In this document: positions 11,413 to 22,380 of the stretch, one piece after another
How positions within the stretch are numbered: position 1 is the first letter of the stretch
Layout of the letters: the number at the start of each line of letters is the position of its first letter
Assembly: GCA_958299035.1 (NCBI GenBank)
Contig: CATQJL010000316.1
Span: forward strand, 19,569,676-19,633,675
Length of the DNA stretch: 64,000 nt
Origin: Cylicocyclus nassatus
Lineage: Eukaryota; Nematoda; Chromadorea; Rhabditida; Strongylidae
Reading direction: 5' to 3'
Position numbers and translations under genes: made by a program
Notes under the pieces: generated by a model
Database searches by the model: none
What the model saw: only the letters and a program-made list of their open reading frames with translations
What the model was told of the DNA's origin: nothing

Positions 11413-13710
11413 CAGGGTTGAGCGTGGGGTCAGGCGCGCCCGACCTGGGGGATCGTATTGAGGGTAAGATGAGGGGGGGGGGTCGTAATCAAGAATCAAA
11501 TTTATTAAGTTGGGGAGATACTGCGAAGGTGAAGAAGAAATGCGCTAGTCCGGTGGATACCGCGATACATGAAGGAGTGACGGTCGTAAACAGCACACTG
11601 ATTGTTTCCACAATGGAAGTTTCAGCCAAAATTCAAATCTTCATCTCTTTTACCTTGACATATGAGGTCGACAAGGAAGCTTGTTGTGTGAAATGGGTAT
11701 CATTTCCATAATCAGCATGTCAAATTACCTCTATGCGCTCTACAAACCATTACCTACTGCAGTTTCTAGTGTTTCACAACGTCTAAAAAGCGTGATTTTC
11801 AAACGTTATCAGCTTGGTTTCAGAAGTGAGAAAAGTCAGCTTTTGTATACTCATAACAAAGTAATGTTCTCTACAAGTCTATGCTATAAATCGGACTTCA
11901 TATCGCTTCCAAACAGTGAAGTGAGAAGTGCTGCCAAAATTCCAACTGGCGCGTTTTTCACGTTGAGTGCTTCAACTTCTCGGATTAGCACAAGGCCGAA
12001 ACAAGTCGAATCAAGCTCAAACACTTACTGTGAAATCTTCGAGGGTTGAGCTAGCGAATCACACAAAACTTGGTTAGAAAAGCTTCTTCGGAAGTAAAGT
12101 TAATGGGGTCAGGCGCAACCTCTCAAAAGATCAGGCCGCCTGAGCTTTTGAGGGGTTGCGCCTGACCCGATTAACTTATCTTCAAGAAACTCAAAACATT
12201 CCACTTTTCCACTCAAACTGTTGATTCATCCTTTCCCTCCCCACAGCCAAAATTTTATCCAATTTCATCACCCCTCGAAAAAGTTATCAGTGGTTAATCC
12301 TACCTATGTGCCCGAAGACGATCGTCGTTTTTTTGCCCGTTAATTTCGTCTACTGTAATACGCATCCCGTGCAATGTTTCTGCACGGGATTGAACGCGCC
12401 AAAATTCGTTTTTCGACCTCGTTCCATCGTTCCGTCCCTCTCACCAACTGTCACCAAGGTGTTTTTTTGTTCCTTTCCTATATTACTTTTTCTAGGCATG
12501 GGGAAAAACGGGTACGAAGCAGCACTGGACCATGCTTCAACATCAACCAAACCATCCATGATACCAAAGTGGCACTAGATCAGGGAAAACTATTGGTGGC
12601 TCGCAAGAAGTATGTGAAGTTTCAGCTCTCTTATTGACATCTAGTTGTGATCCACTTACCGACTCTTAAGCTTTTTCTGACATTTTGTATGTGTGTATCA
12701 TCATTGAAGATATTTTCATGATCAAGAAATCAAATGTTTCCTACAAAACATACAACAAATTTCCTGTTGACACCAAAATAAGCAAACTGAACATTTTTGT
12801 AGGTCCGTAGTTCTGTTCGTTTTTTTTCTTTGTTGAAATATGTGTGCTTCAGATAAGCGGCATGACACTATCATTCTGCCAATTTTTGGGTTCCTGAATC
12901 ATTTCACATCTCCATGATCAAGGTGCGCTTTTTATTTGCTACTTTTCCATAGCTTGCTACTTTTATTTGCTACTTTTCTTTTCTTTTCTTTCTACTTTTC
13001 GGAAAGTGTTTATTTTAAGAATTGCTCACAATCTGTGAAAGGCGATTTTACCGACACCCGTATAAACTTTGCCCATTCCGGCTCTCAGATTGGAAAAGAA
13101 ACTGCAAAATTCCCAAATCCATTGGCTACTTACTTCAAAGAACTCAAATACAGTTTTGGCGTTGATTTTTATCTCTTCCGCTTGTACCTGTTGAACTACA
13201 AACCTTTGTTAGGGCAAGTAATGTCAAGGAGCACGGAGAAGCTTTGACAACCGCATTATTCTAGTTTTGGCGAGCCGCTGTGGCGTACCCTGGATCCACC
13301 CTCGAGTGGGCTTCTCCGTACCTCAGTTGATTTTGTCTCTGCAGAACCAAGTCAGCTATGGCTGCTTACACTTCATCAACTGCAAACATAATCGATATGA
13401 AACGGGCTCTACGATGATCTTGCATTTGACTTTGGTGACGGTGCGTTGTTCAATTTCTTTAGTTGATTGCAATGGCTTCTCACATGAGAACATCTTGATA
13501 AATTGAGTTCTCTACCTGTTGTATCTGGATCCCGCATTACGCGTATACTCTCACATCCAACAATGCTTTTGACCATCACCATCATCGCAGGCGATGACAG
13601 GAAAATTCGTTACTTTGGCAACTTACTTTCGCTCAAGTAGGCCATTCTGCTTTTCTTTTCATCTTTTCATCTTCATCTTCATTTTCATCTTTATCTTTTC
13701 ATTCCTTAAG

Positions 13711-13917
13711 GGAACGGCCATAGGTTATCGGCAACGGTTGTCGAGGTTGCTGGGATTGCCGACGTTGCTGAAGCTGCTGAGGTTGCCGCGTTGGCGGTTG
13801 TTGTAGGACCACATAATAGCCTCCACCTTTCGCGCGCTCACTAAGCTGTCTCTGACCCCGGCAACGCTGGCAACGTCGGCAACCCCAGCAACCTCGGAAA
13901 CATCGGTAACCGTTCTC
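13711..13917. repeat. Inverted repeat rich in GTTGC/GCAAC triplets
   Basis: A left arm with GAACGG, GGTTATCGGCAACGG and TTGCCGACGTTGC is answered by a right arm with GCAACGTCGGCAA, CAACCTCGG and ATCGGTAACCGTTC. The outer GGGAACGG/CCGTTCTC ends suggest a small fold-back element, but the flanks (TTA and TAA) do not match as a duplication. Confidence 0.45.
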
Positions 13918-14090
13918 TAAGCTACATTTTCATTCAGATATTCTAATGCTAGTGATAAAGAGGCACCGCCTGAGGAACGCTTTCATGAACTCGGTGACGT
14001 GAGCTGCTTGAAAGGTATGTGGATAGTTCAAAGGATTTCTTTTTGCCATAGGTCAGTGGTGAAGTCTGACAATGTCATAGAACATATTTA

Positions 14091-14287
14091 CCCTATTTTC
14101 AGGTGTATAAGCCGCACCCTTTTCGCTCTAAAGGCGAACACGCCAAAAGACTGACTGTCATCATGGAGCTTAAGTGAGAGCAGTATGCGATAAGGCGACC
14201 GCTTCGCGAGACATATGCGCGGCGGCATGCCTGGATCAGCTCGCTTTTAGAGCAAAAAGGGTGCGGCTTATACACCTAAAAATAGGG
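14091..14287. mobile_element. TA-target MITE (Tc1/mariner-like)
   Basis: Long inverted ends CCCTATTTTCAGGTGTATAA and its near-complement, flanked by TA at 14089-14090 and 14288-14289. It lies inside hAT copy 2 and is therefore younger than that insertion. Confidence 0.85.
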
Positions 14288-14737
14288 TACAAATCTTTTT
14301 TTACATCAACTAGGTTTTCTTGAAGTTGAGCTGAATAACATGCTAGTTTCGTTCATCGGATATTTTCAGTTCTTTTTAGGATGGATCGTGGGGCGTGCGT
14401 ATTCGACAAAAAACGAAGTGGGGGAGATGAGGGTGGGAGGGCGGGCCTCCTTTTTTTGGAAAGAGCACAGATGCTGGACTATTGCTTGGAGCTCTCAACA
14501 AGCTGCACTCTTACGATTCACAAATTTTTTTTTCTTGAAAAAGTGTTGCGCTTTGGTTTTAGTTCTGTTTTGCTAATAAATTTTTTTGTAATGTAAAAAT
14601 GTACACAGAAAAGAGAGGGGCAGAGGTGGGGGAGGGGGGAGGAGGGAAGAAGGGGGGTCGTGTTTTAGCGTGGGGAGGGGGGGGGGGGCATATTTGGCGA
14701 CCTTGCGTCTGATCTCTTGCTCAACCCTGGATATAAC

Positions 14738-15130
14738 CAATCTTGCGTATAAAGAGTTTGCGTGTGAAAGTATTCTGAACCTTTAATGTAATCAGCGGTT
14801 TTATGAACATATGTATTATATATTACGGTGCCATATTCCAGCATAGGCCTTATGAAAGATTTATATGCTCTCAAAAATACCATCGTATCGTTTGTTGAGA
14901 ATGAGTTTACTGCTCTAGTAGCTTTATCAGCTATTGCCTTACAATGGTCATCAAATGTAAGATTATCTTTGACTGAGAGTCCAAGGTCTCTTTTCGTTGT
15001 TACGTTTTGAAGGTGAGCACCACCCAAATAGTACTGAAAATTTGAGTTGCAGTTCCTTGGGGCAATATGAGTACTTCAGTTTTTTCCATACAGATAGGCA
15101 ACGTCCACTCCAGCGACCATTTATAAACTT
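14738..15130 (-). pseudogene. LINE A reverse transcriptase, thumb-side part
   Basis: The frame holds KWSLEWTLPICMEKTEVLIL and, after a one-base shift, KRDLGLSVKDNLTFDDHC, RAYKSFIRPMLEYGTVIYN and NTFTRKLFIRKIG. It lies between the insertion points of the plus-strand LINE and of hAT copy 2 and links the flanking LINE A fragments. Confidence 0.8.
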
Positions 15131-17140
15131 TTAAAAACTATAAATTTTAATAAGAAAATTATGAAAGCCTCAAATAAGTACCATGTTCATCTTGAGAAGA
15201 AGCTGACCTTGACCAACAATTCCAATGGGCTTTTTCGCTACATAAAAACGCATATCAAAGATAATCTTGGTTCTTATCCTTTGAAAGATAGCTCAGGCAA
15301 TCCCCTGTCTCGAAATTCAGATAAGGTATCTCTATTGGCTGGTGAATTTCAAAAAGCCTATAGCAGTACTTTGTCTCCTAGTTCTTGCTGTTCCCCCTTG
15401 TATCCGGAAATGGATAAAACTCTTTGGTTTCATAGAGAGAAAATTGTCAGCATCCTTTCTAAATATCCAGACTCCTTTACAGTTACTCCTGATGGAGTAC
15501 CTCTGTACTTTATCAAAAGGGTGCTGCCTGAAATTGGTTTTGCGCTTGAGTTCCTCTTCAATCTTTCTTACATGAGAGGAGAGGTTCCAAACAGGTGGAA
15601 ACACTCGATAGTAACCCCAATTCCTAAAAAGCCACCCTACGACAGCCCCAAAAATTATCGCCCCATAAGCATAATGTCTATCTTCTCCCGAACCTTTGAA
15701 AAAATACTCAAGGATCAGATAGTTATGCACCTTGAAAAATATTCTATCATCCCTACTTGTCAGCATGGCTTCTGTAAAAGTAGATCAGTGGAGACAGCCG
15801 AGTTGGTGGCTATGAATGATTGGACGTTCGCAATTGATAGGAGTTATCAAACTGATGTCATATTTTTGGATTTTTCCAAAGCTTTTGACAAGGTTCCAAC
15901 TTCAAAATTGCTGTCTAAACTTAAGCTATTAGGTGTACATAATTTTGCATATACATGGATCGAAAATTTTCTGAGTGGCCGAACGTTTCAAGTTCATATC
16001 GGGAATGATTATTCAAAGTCTTATTCTATTTCCAGTGGTGTTCCACAAGGTGGCGTATTGTCACCTATTCTCTTTCTTATCTATACTTTTGATTTGCCTA
16101 GCATTGTCGAAGCTGAGGGCTGCAAATGTGTGATGTATGCAGATGATGTAAAAGTATACAAAATTATACGCAGCTCTTCTGACATGGAGTCATTGCAGTC
16201 TTGTATCAACTCGGTTTCTCGTTGGTCTAAGGAATTTGAACTGCCTTTAGCCCCACACAAAACCAAAGTCATGTCATTGGGTGGCAAGACAATAGATTCA
16301 TCTTATAAAATTGATGGAACCGCTCTGATCAAAGTTACTGAAATCAAAGATTTGGGCTTTACCTTCAATGATAAGCTTCAGTTCACCGGCCACTACAGCG
16401 CAATTGTTTCCAAAGCCGTTTCCCGAACGTACAATTTGTTCAAGGCACTTCGTACTTCAAACCCCAACGTCTTAGTTAGAGCTTACAAAATGTATATACG
16501 ACCCATGGTTGAATTTGGCACCGCTGTTACTTCACCGCATAAGGTCCGTGATATTGCTGCCATTGAAGGTGTCCAGAACAATTTTACTCGAAAGGTGTTC
16601 TTGAGAATGTTAGGTCCCAACTATTCTCTCATACCAGTGAGCCAAGAACGTGCTAAATTGTTATCTCTTCCTAGCTTAGCGCTTAGAAGGAAGAAGTTCG
16701 ATCTTTCGATGGCTTTGAAGATCTTAACTGGTAGATGTAAGATTGGTTCAACCAGGTTTTTTGACGTTTATCCTTCAAGGACCAGAGGGGGTGCGTTGAA
16801 ACTCAGAGCCCCAAAAGCTAAAACACTTGTAAGATCAAAGTTTTTCGCTGCAAGAATACTGCCTGACTTAAATAAATTGCTAACCCAAGACGCTTTTCAA
16901 ACTACATTGGCCCAAGTCTTTACACTTGCAAGTCATCCCACTTCCTGATCACTGATTGATTGCATTTGTTTATCACTTGTTTTCATTTCGTTTGTTTGTT
17001 TGTTATTGCTTTTCCTCTCTTTACTTTATTGTTCATTTTTCTACCTCTGGTTCGTTGGTCTCTTGATTTTCAGGTTATTTCTTGTTCATACTATTAACAT
17101 GCGTGTGTGAGCACGTTTCAATAAATAAATAAATAAATTT
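15131..17140 (+). mobile_element. LINE D: 5'-truncated CR1-like retrotransposon with intact RT frame
   Basis: It is inserted in the opposite orientation into LINE A with a short AACTT repeat on both sides (15126-15130 and 17141-17145). It starts inside ORF2, carries a 595-codon uninterrupted reverse transcriptase frame and ends in an (AATA)n tail at 17121-17138. The uninterrupted frame indicates that it is much younger than LINE A, B or C. Confidence 0.8.
15161..16948 (+). CDS. CR1-like LINE reverse transcriptase (N-terminally truncated ORF2)
   Basis: The frame encodes 595 residues. Domains in order: linker (1-95), fingers with TPDGVPLYFIKR (about 108) and NYRPISIMSIFSRTFEKIL, QHGFCKSRS, palm motif A FLDFSKAFDKVP (D237 catalytic), motif B SSGVPQGGVLSPILF, motif C YADD (326-329, both aspartates intact), DLGFTFNDKL, thumb RPMVEFGTAVTSP and VQNNFTRKVFLRMLGPNYS, and the C-terminal tail RSKFFAARILPDLNKLL. 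The role is target-primed reverse transcription of LINE RNA. The N-terminal apurinic endonuclease is missing because of 5' truncation, so the copy cannot move by itself. The first ATG at 15161 is only the first in the truncated frame and not a native start. Confidence 0.9.
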   Translation: MKASNKYHVHLEKKLTLTNNSNGLFRYIKTHIKDNLGSYPLKDSSGNPLSRNSDKVSLLAGEFQKAYSSTLSPSSCCSPLYPEMDKTLWFHREKIVSILSKYPDSFTVTPDGVPLYFIKRVLPEIGFALEFLFNLSYMRGEVPNRWKHSIVTPIPKKPPYDSPKNYRPISIMSIFSRTFEKILKDQIVMHLEKYSIIPTCQHGFCKSRSVETAELVAMNDWTFAIDRSYQTDVIFLDFSKAFDKVPTSKLLSKLKLLGVHNFAYTWIENFLSGRTFQVHIGNDYSKSYSISSGVPQGGVLSPILFLIYTFDLPSIVEAEGCKCVMYADDVKVYKIIRSSSDMESLQSCINSVSRWSKEFELPLAPHKTKVMSLGGKTIDSSYKIDGTALIKVTEIKDLGFTFNDKLQFTGHYSAIVSKAVSRTYNLFKALRTSNPNVLVRAYKMYIRPMVEFGTAVTSPHKVRDIAAIEGVQNNFTRKVFLRMLGPNYSLIPVSQERAKLLSLPSLALRRKKFDLSMALKILTGRCKIGSTRFFDVYPSRTRGGALKLRAPKAKTLVRSKFFAARILPDLNKLLTQDAFQTTLAQVFTLASHPTS

Positions 17141-17145
17141 AACTT

Positions 17146-18647
17146 CACTAAGTGCGTTCTGTAATAAATTGTACCCAGAATCATCTCATACGATAGTATA
17201 CAGCTAGAAGTCGTCGGCGAAAGCGCAACAGAGACACCCTTACGAATAGGAATAGTAGGAAGCTCATACGTATAGATATTGAACAGAATAGGGATAGTAC
17301 TCCACCTTGTGGAACGCCACTGCACATTTTCCTAAGTTTAAAAAAAGCGGAGTTAATGCGCACCACGAAAAATCTATCTTCAAGAAAAGCCTTGATCCAG
17401 GCAGTGATGCGAGGATGGATGCCTACCATTATTAACTTTTCTATCAATTTAGCGTGGGGTTACTGATAGGGCGAAAATTTGTTGGAGAAGTGAACGGCTT
17501 TTTTTTGGGATTAGTGTGACGTAGGAAATACGCCACCTATCTGGCACTTGTGCTTTCGTAAAACTAAGGCTGAAAAGAAACTGGAGTGGCGCAGCTATAA
17601 CATGAGCTATTGATTTTATAAGGTGCAACGGTTTCACTTTATCAAATTCATTCCAACTTTCAAAGTTACCATTACGAACTGCTTGGTGCCATGCGCTCTC
17701 CCTTCTGTTATGCAGAGTTCTTAAATAACCAGGTAGGTTAGCTGTTCGCAGTGGTACCGAGACTAGAGGGACATACAAATCAATTGCGTGGTGAATTACA
17801 AACAAAAATAACTCAAACATTTCGTTTATGTCATTGGCTAAACTAAGAGAACCTTGCTATTCAATACTTGTTAATTAAAGAATCAAATTTTCTAAGTCGG
17901 CGTTTTTGCAATCTCTACGTCGATATATTTAGTACGGACAGTGGTATAATTAAGCGAGAACCAAATTGCGGCGTGGTCACTTGAACCTATGGGAGCCCTT
18001 ATTTGTACTTCGCCGACTAGCTCATTGTCATTGGTCAGAATTAAGTCGAGAGTATTATTCCTCCGGGTACTGAAACGCACTCTTTGGGACAAGCCATATA
18101 TTTGGCACATTTCCAAGAAACTCCTTGAAATTGCACCGCTGGCTCTTGCGTAGTGGTCTGCCCAATCGGTACAAGGGAAATTGAAGTCCCCCAAAAGTAA
18201 CAAGGAGTTTCTGCTTCTCAAAAGATCGGTAATCGTTTTAACCATTTGTTCAATTTTGATAGTGCTACATGAGGGGGCCCTGTACAGAAGTATGATTCGG
18301 ACTGAAGTTTAGGAATTAATGTCAGTGCATAAAATTTCATAGCTATCAGGCTCGGACTCAGTGAAAACAAGATGAGGATTGAGGTTGCTCCTAACTATGA
18401 GTGCAACTCCCTCTCCTCTTTTACTTGCTCGGTCGCACCCATGGATGACATAATTTTCGAGGGCGCCGAGAAGTGAGTTATCGCTAATATCTCCATTTAG
18501 CCAAGTTTCAGTTATTCCTATGAATGCCAGGTGATTTCTATTAATTTTAAATGCTAGATTGCTTATGTTCTTGCAAAGGGACCCCAAATTAGTCAGCATA
18601 CAACTCAAAGAGTGGCCCACAGTCCGATGAGTATTCATACATTAAAG
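17146..18647 (-). pseudogene. LINE A ORF2: endonuclease and first part of reverse transcriptase
   Basis: The endonuclease part has LTNLGSL, LAFIGITETWLN, RASKRGEGVALIVRSNL (18638-18309), a stop, then LLLLGDFNFPCTDWAD, TLDLILTND and IGSSDHAAIWFSL (18245-17892). These are the catalytic motifs (E-T, D-x-N, S-D-H) of LINE apurinic-type endonucleases, which nick the target. RT fragments follow: VPDRWRISYVTLIPKK, then directly GIHPRITAWIKAFLEDRF, CSGVPQGGVLS and, in another frame, FADDF (17207-17221). RT motifs 1-2 are deleted at about 17448. Stops and shifts show decay. Confidence 0.8.
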
Positions 18648-18649
18648 TA

Positions 18650-19462
18650 TTAGGCTGGAAATTAAGTTTTGCAACTAGTTTCATAACTTCACTCTCTTTG
18701 GATATGGCGCACTCAAACTCTGGCATTATGTAGAAGGCAATGTGAGCTACAAGTGAGCACAAATTGTCTAAATTTTGAACACGAAATAAAAAAGTTTCAG
18801 GCGTTTTTCGAAAACTAGTGAAATTTGAGAATTTTTGGGGTTTCAAGCTAAAATGAAGCCTTTAGCAGCCTAGGCTATGCGCAGTAATCCGGATTCGTCT
18901 AAAACTTATTGCTGGAGGTTGACTCCTTTGGCCTAGTAAGAAAGAAGCAAAATTTAGGGGCATGTCGAGATTTGGCGTCCTCATAAAGTCGAACGAGTTG
19001 ATGTACGCAAGAGCTGCTGAGGACAATCGTCAATGACTAAAGAGTCCGAAGCTCAAATTCCGCCGAGACTTTACATAGTAAGGTTATTTGACCTGCCAAA
19101 CGCGAGTATCACATCCATTTGTTGAATCAACGCCTTTTTCCTTGTTTAGGGTGAGACCCCGTATCGTACATCTACATTAATCCTACAAAAAAGCCCTTAT
19201 CACACGATTTAACTATCCTTTTCGTGACCAGCATGTCGAATAACACGCCTATGCCAAGTTTTAGTCAAATCCGTCAAACTTTGAATTTTTCCTTTTCATA
19301 CCATGCACCTACCGTAACCCTCACTGCGACGTCAGAATTTGGTAGGACAGCAGCTGCACTTGCAGCTTACATAATAACCAACGCAGTGGCAAAATTTGAG
19401 TGCGCCATGTTGAGTGAGAGGGAAGTTATGAGACCAGTTGCAAAACTTAGTTTCCAACCTAA
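18650..19462. mobile_element. Mariner-like fold-back element 3
   Basis: Ends TTAGGCTGGAAATTAAGTTT and the complement of TTAGGTTGGAAACTAAGTTT, flanked by TA at 18648-18649 and 19463-19464. The outer ~190 bp of each side are inverted copies. No transposase frame is seen. It separates ORF1 from ORF2 of LINE A. Confidence 0.8.
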
Positions 19463-19464
19463 TA

Positions 19465-20384
19465 CTAGAAGGAGCACTTATAGGAGGAGGCATATGATGA
19501 ATATCAGGTGAATCAATACAGTTGGCATGATCCATAACTAAAGCAGGCGTCTGGTTAGGATTTATCGATTGATCCATATGGGTAGGGCTTATCGATTGAT
19601 CAATATGGGCATTGGCACAGTTATCAACATCGACACGATTATCAACAAGGTCAACGGTTATGATCATGATCATTACGACGACGATCATTACGCCGAGCCT
19701 CTCTGGCTTTCCTGGCATTACCCCTCTCTTCTTTAGTAAGAGAGGGCCTGATAAATATGCCTTTCTTATGAGGAAATCGTTTCATTTGATGGGCTCGGCG
19801 CAACACAGCCCCCTGAAAATACGAAGAAGGCAAAACTACTTTCAGGAGTCGGTCATGGGAGGGGTGCGATCTCCCCATACGATACACGCATAATGGGCGA
19901 CATTCAATACCAAGGAAATCTAGAATTTGTTGCACACAATTATAAACATGATTCACTTTAAGACTAGAGTAACCGCTCCTGTTTTCGGGCACGCCAATTA
20001 TGACAATAGAGCGCTTCCTTTCAAAATCTTCACTAGAGAAGTTGGTATGAGAGGTAGCTTCGTTGTTGACCGAGACGCGTGCATTAGGAGATCCCACAAA
20101 AGAACGCAATTTTTCGTTTTGTTTTTTCAGAGAATCCATTTGCTCCGACATTGAAGAATTCTTGATGTTCAACTCACGATTGTTCTGCAGAATAGCATCG
20201 TAGTATTTCGCGAATCCATGAGGAAGACAACTATGGTACGGGCAGAGGGCGGCAGGGATCCATCCTTGACTAGGTCCGGTGCGGCTTGGTCGTGCAAGTC
20301 TGGCGATGGGGACTCGTCGAAGGAGATTCTCCTTTTCTTTAGACAATCTGTCGGGTTTAACGGATAGATAGGCGTCTCATTCAT
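19465..20384 (-). pseudogene. LINE A ORF1 (nucleic-acid-binding protein)
   Basis: The first ATG at 20384 opens a frame with a polar N-terminus (MNETPIYPLNPTDCLKKRR). A shift leads to a coiled-coil-like segment (ELNIKNSSMSEQMDSLKKQN) and then a folded domain: RSIVIIGVPE, VQQILDFLGIE, VYRMGR, RLLKVVLPS, GIFIRPSLTKEER and KAREARRNDRR. The pattern, an RRM-like core (VIIGVPE, YRMGR, LKVVL, IFIRPSLTKEER) before a basic tail, is that of ORF1 proteins of two-ORF LINEs, which coat LINE RNA. A second shift near 19660 leads into a proline/serine-rich linker. At least two frameshifts make it a pseudogene. Confidence 0.7.
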
Positions 20385-20400
20385 CGATATAATAGCAGTA

Positions 20401-21149
20401 AAATAGACAGGAAAGACGATAACTTAGTAACCGCAAGGCAGAGAGATCAGTGACTCACAGGCCAGCTCAAAAGATCCGGACCGGGACAGGTGGAATGAAG
20501 GCAGGTACTCCGTCGTGGACAGAATATGAAGAGCAGGAATAAGGGTAATGGGAATGGTGTAAATCACACCTATAACCACAGCTGGATGTTGCAATCCGCT
20601 TGAAACCAGGATATCCGTTGTCCGATATCGACATGGGATAGGGTACAGCGGAGCACAGGGGATACCGATCGCTCACTGGCGGGACAGATTTCGAATGACA
20701 TGGTTTTAGCTAAATTTTCTACTCGAGCACAGCTAATAAAGCGAATAACATGTGAAAGTATCTTTCAACCAAAGAAAGCAGATAAGATAAGCGATCAGGG
20801 CCCGGCACGAGGTGGGCAGACGGGGTTTTCCAAAACGAATTCCCCTTTGACCCCAATAGTTTTTACGAATACCCCCTTGAGGCCAAAAATGACGCTTTGT
20901 GCTTGCGGAACGAGAGCACCGGCCACACTTCGCCTAATATCGCTCAAAAGCGCCTAAAATGCTCAAATTCCTCTAATTACTCCTCACCTGTATCAAGATA
21001 GAAAACAGGAAGAAGAATAAGCAAGGGAAATGATGAAGGAATGGAAAAATATCAAAGGAACGCAGACATAGGACTGAGAGACGCCGTTCCTGCGCGTATC
21101 GATTGACTGGGGATTAGGTGGGCAATTGCCCACCTAATTTGGAAAAAAG
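20401..21149. other. Possible LINE A 5' leader, then unassigned sequence
   Basis: The segment directly upstream of ORF1 (20401 to about 20700) could be the 5' untranslated part of LINE A, but its start is not marked. The string GGGCCCGGCACGAGGTGGGC near 20797 recurs inverted near 23095, suggesting that this part belongs to a larger repeat. No gene is seen. Confidence 0.3.
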
Positions 21150-21153
21150 TTAA

Positions 21154-22376
21154 AGGCAGCGTCCAGGCAGATCTGGACCTATGGGGCTTTTACGTGGAAA
21201 GTATTAGGGTGAACGGTAAAAAATGGGACACCTTGAGAATAATTGCAGATTTCTCAAGGAAGAAAAGTGACTGAACTTTCCAATTTTGATGGATATTAGA
21301 ATAAATTATTCTCTTTCAGATAGCACCTATATAAGGTCATTTATATAATTGATAATTTTTATACTTGCTAAAATGCAAAGTTAGTTACTTCGAGAAATTA
21401 TGAAGTTTGAGCAGTATCGGCGCAGTAAAACATGTGAGACCACCCAAAGTACCACTGCTGGAGTGGGTGGTGGGACAGTCACCAAACCCATGACGGCTTG
21501 GTGGCTTTAACTCTTCATGTCAGGAGATATGCCCATTAACAGCTTCGAGAACAAAGATACGCGTTATTCAATTCTTTGCAGGTAAACGCATGATTTCTAG
21601 GTATCATCTGATAGAGCTTTTTACGCTCTATCCACCCATATGCAGCTTACCTCAGATTTCATCTATCTTCGGAAAATATAGGGCAAAACATGATTTTTTG
21701 GTTTTTTGTTGCGCCAAAAATAGCTATTTTTCAGGTTTGTTCGATTTTTTCTCCTGAAATTGAAAAGAAATCTCACGCATTTAACATATCGTTCGAAAGA
21801 GCATGAAGAGCTCTTTCGAATGGTATGTCATTTGCTTTACGACTTTACGGTATAACAGCGCAAGATTGAGGATTGCTCGAAAAACCCTGTTCGAGTTCTT
21901 CACGGCGCCACGTGTAGGGTAGTGGAAGAGGAGCGTTAACGCGTTGTCAGAATAATAAGCGAAGGTCGCCCATGTAAGCGACGTTTAAGTTGCCGCTTAC
22001 TTGCTGTTGCCCGAAACAAAAAAATTCCAAAATGTAATGAAAATCAAGCTGTCCCATTTTTTACCTAATACTTTTGGGGCCCTAACTAAGGCACTGCTCA
22101 AGCGGCAGCTCAGGTAGTGCTGTAGTGGCTGAGATAATCCTTTCGAAACTGGACCCCGCGACCGTGTTTCGCATGGATTCATGGCGCAAAGCGTGGATCC
22201 TGGCGCGAAACTGCCATGAATCCATGCGAATACGTTCGCGGGGGCCAGTTTCGAGGGGAATATCTCAGCCATTAGAGCACTACCTGAGCTGCCGCTTGGG
22301 CAGTGCCTTAGTTAGGGCCCCAAAAGTACTTTCCACGTAAAAGCCCCACAGGTCCAGATCTGCCTGGACGCTGCCT
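21154..22376. mobile_element. TTAA-target fold-back element (piggyBac/Kolobok-like)
   Basis: Inverted ends AGGCAGCGTCCAGGCAGATC (left) and its complement (right) are flanked by TTAA at 21150-21153 and 22377-22380. TTAA duplication is shared by piggyBac and Kolobok. The right third holds an inner palindrome around 22180-22215 (GATTCATGGCGCAAAGC region) with arms GGCACTGC/GCAGTGCC. No transposase was recognised. A smaller relative with ends AGGCAGTGGACAGGCAGAA lies at 47719-48024. Confidence 0.8.
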
Positions 22377-22380
22377 TTAA

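Larger units (their letters stand above)
11413..14729. mobile_element. hAT-like element, copy 2 (longer)
   Basis: It ends in CAGGGTTGAGC and GCTCAACCCTG with a perfect 8-bp duplication GATATAAC (11405-11412 and 14730-14737). The left part (11413-12180) matches copy 1 in inverted orientation, including the palindrome around 12100-12178. About 2.2 kb more sequence follows (12180-14640), containing T-rich tracts, a GTTGCTG/GCCG-rich inverted repeat (about 13711-13917) and a TA-flanked MITE (14091-14287). No hAT transposase motif could be recognised in any frame, so the extra sequence is either a decayed transposase region or captured DNA. Confidence 0.8.
10940..20400 (-). mobile_element. LINE A: two-ORF CR1-like retrotransposon, split by three insertions
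   Basis: Minus-strand order is ORF1 (20384-19465), endonuclease (18647-17890), reverse transcriptase (17880-17146, then 15130-14738, then 11412-10950). The gaps are filled exactly by a mariner-like element (18650-19462), a LINE on the other strand (15131-17140) and a hAT element (11413-14729). At the LINE junction, keeping one AACTT restores SEVYKWSLEW. At the hAT junction, keeping one GATATAAC restores FIRKIGYIYDLIPSGK. Additional stops and an internal loss of RT motifs 1-2 near 17448 show that it is an old, dead copy. Confidence 0.8.
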
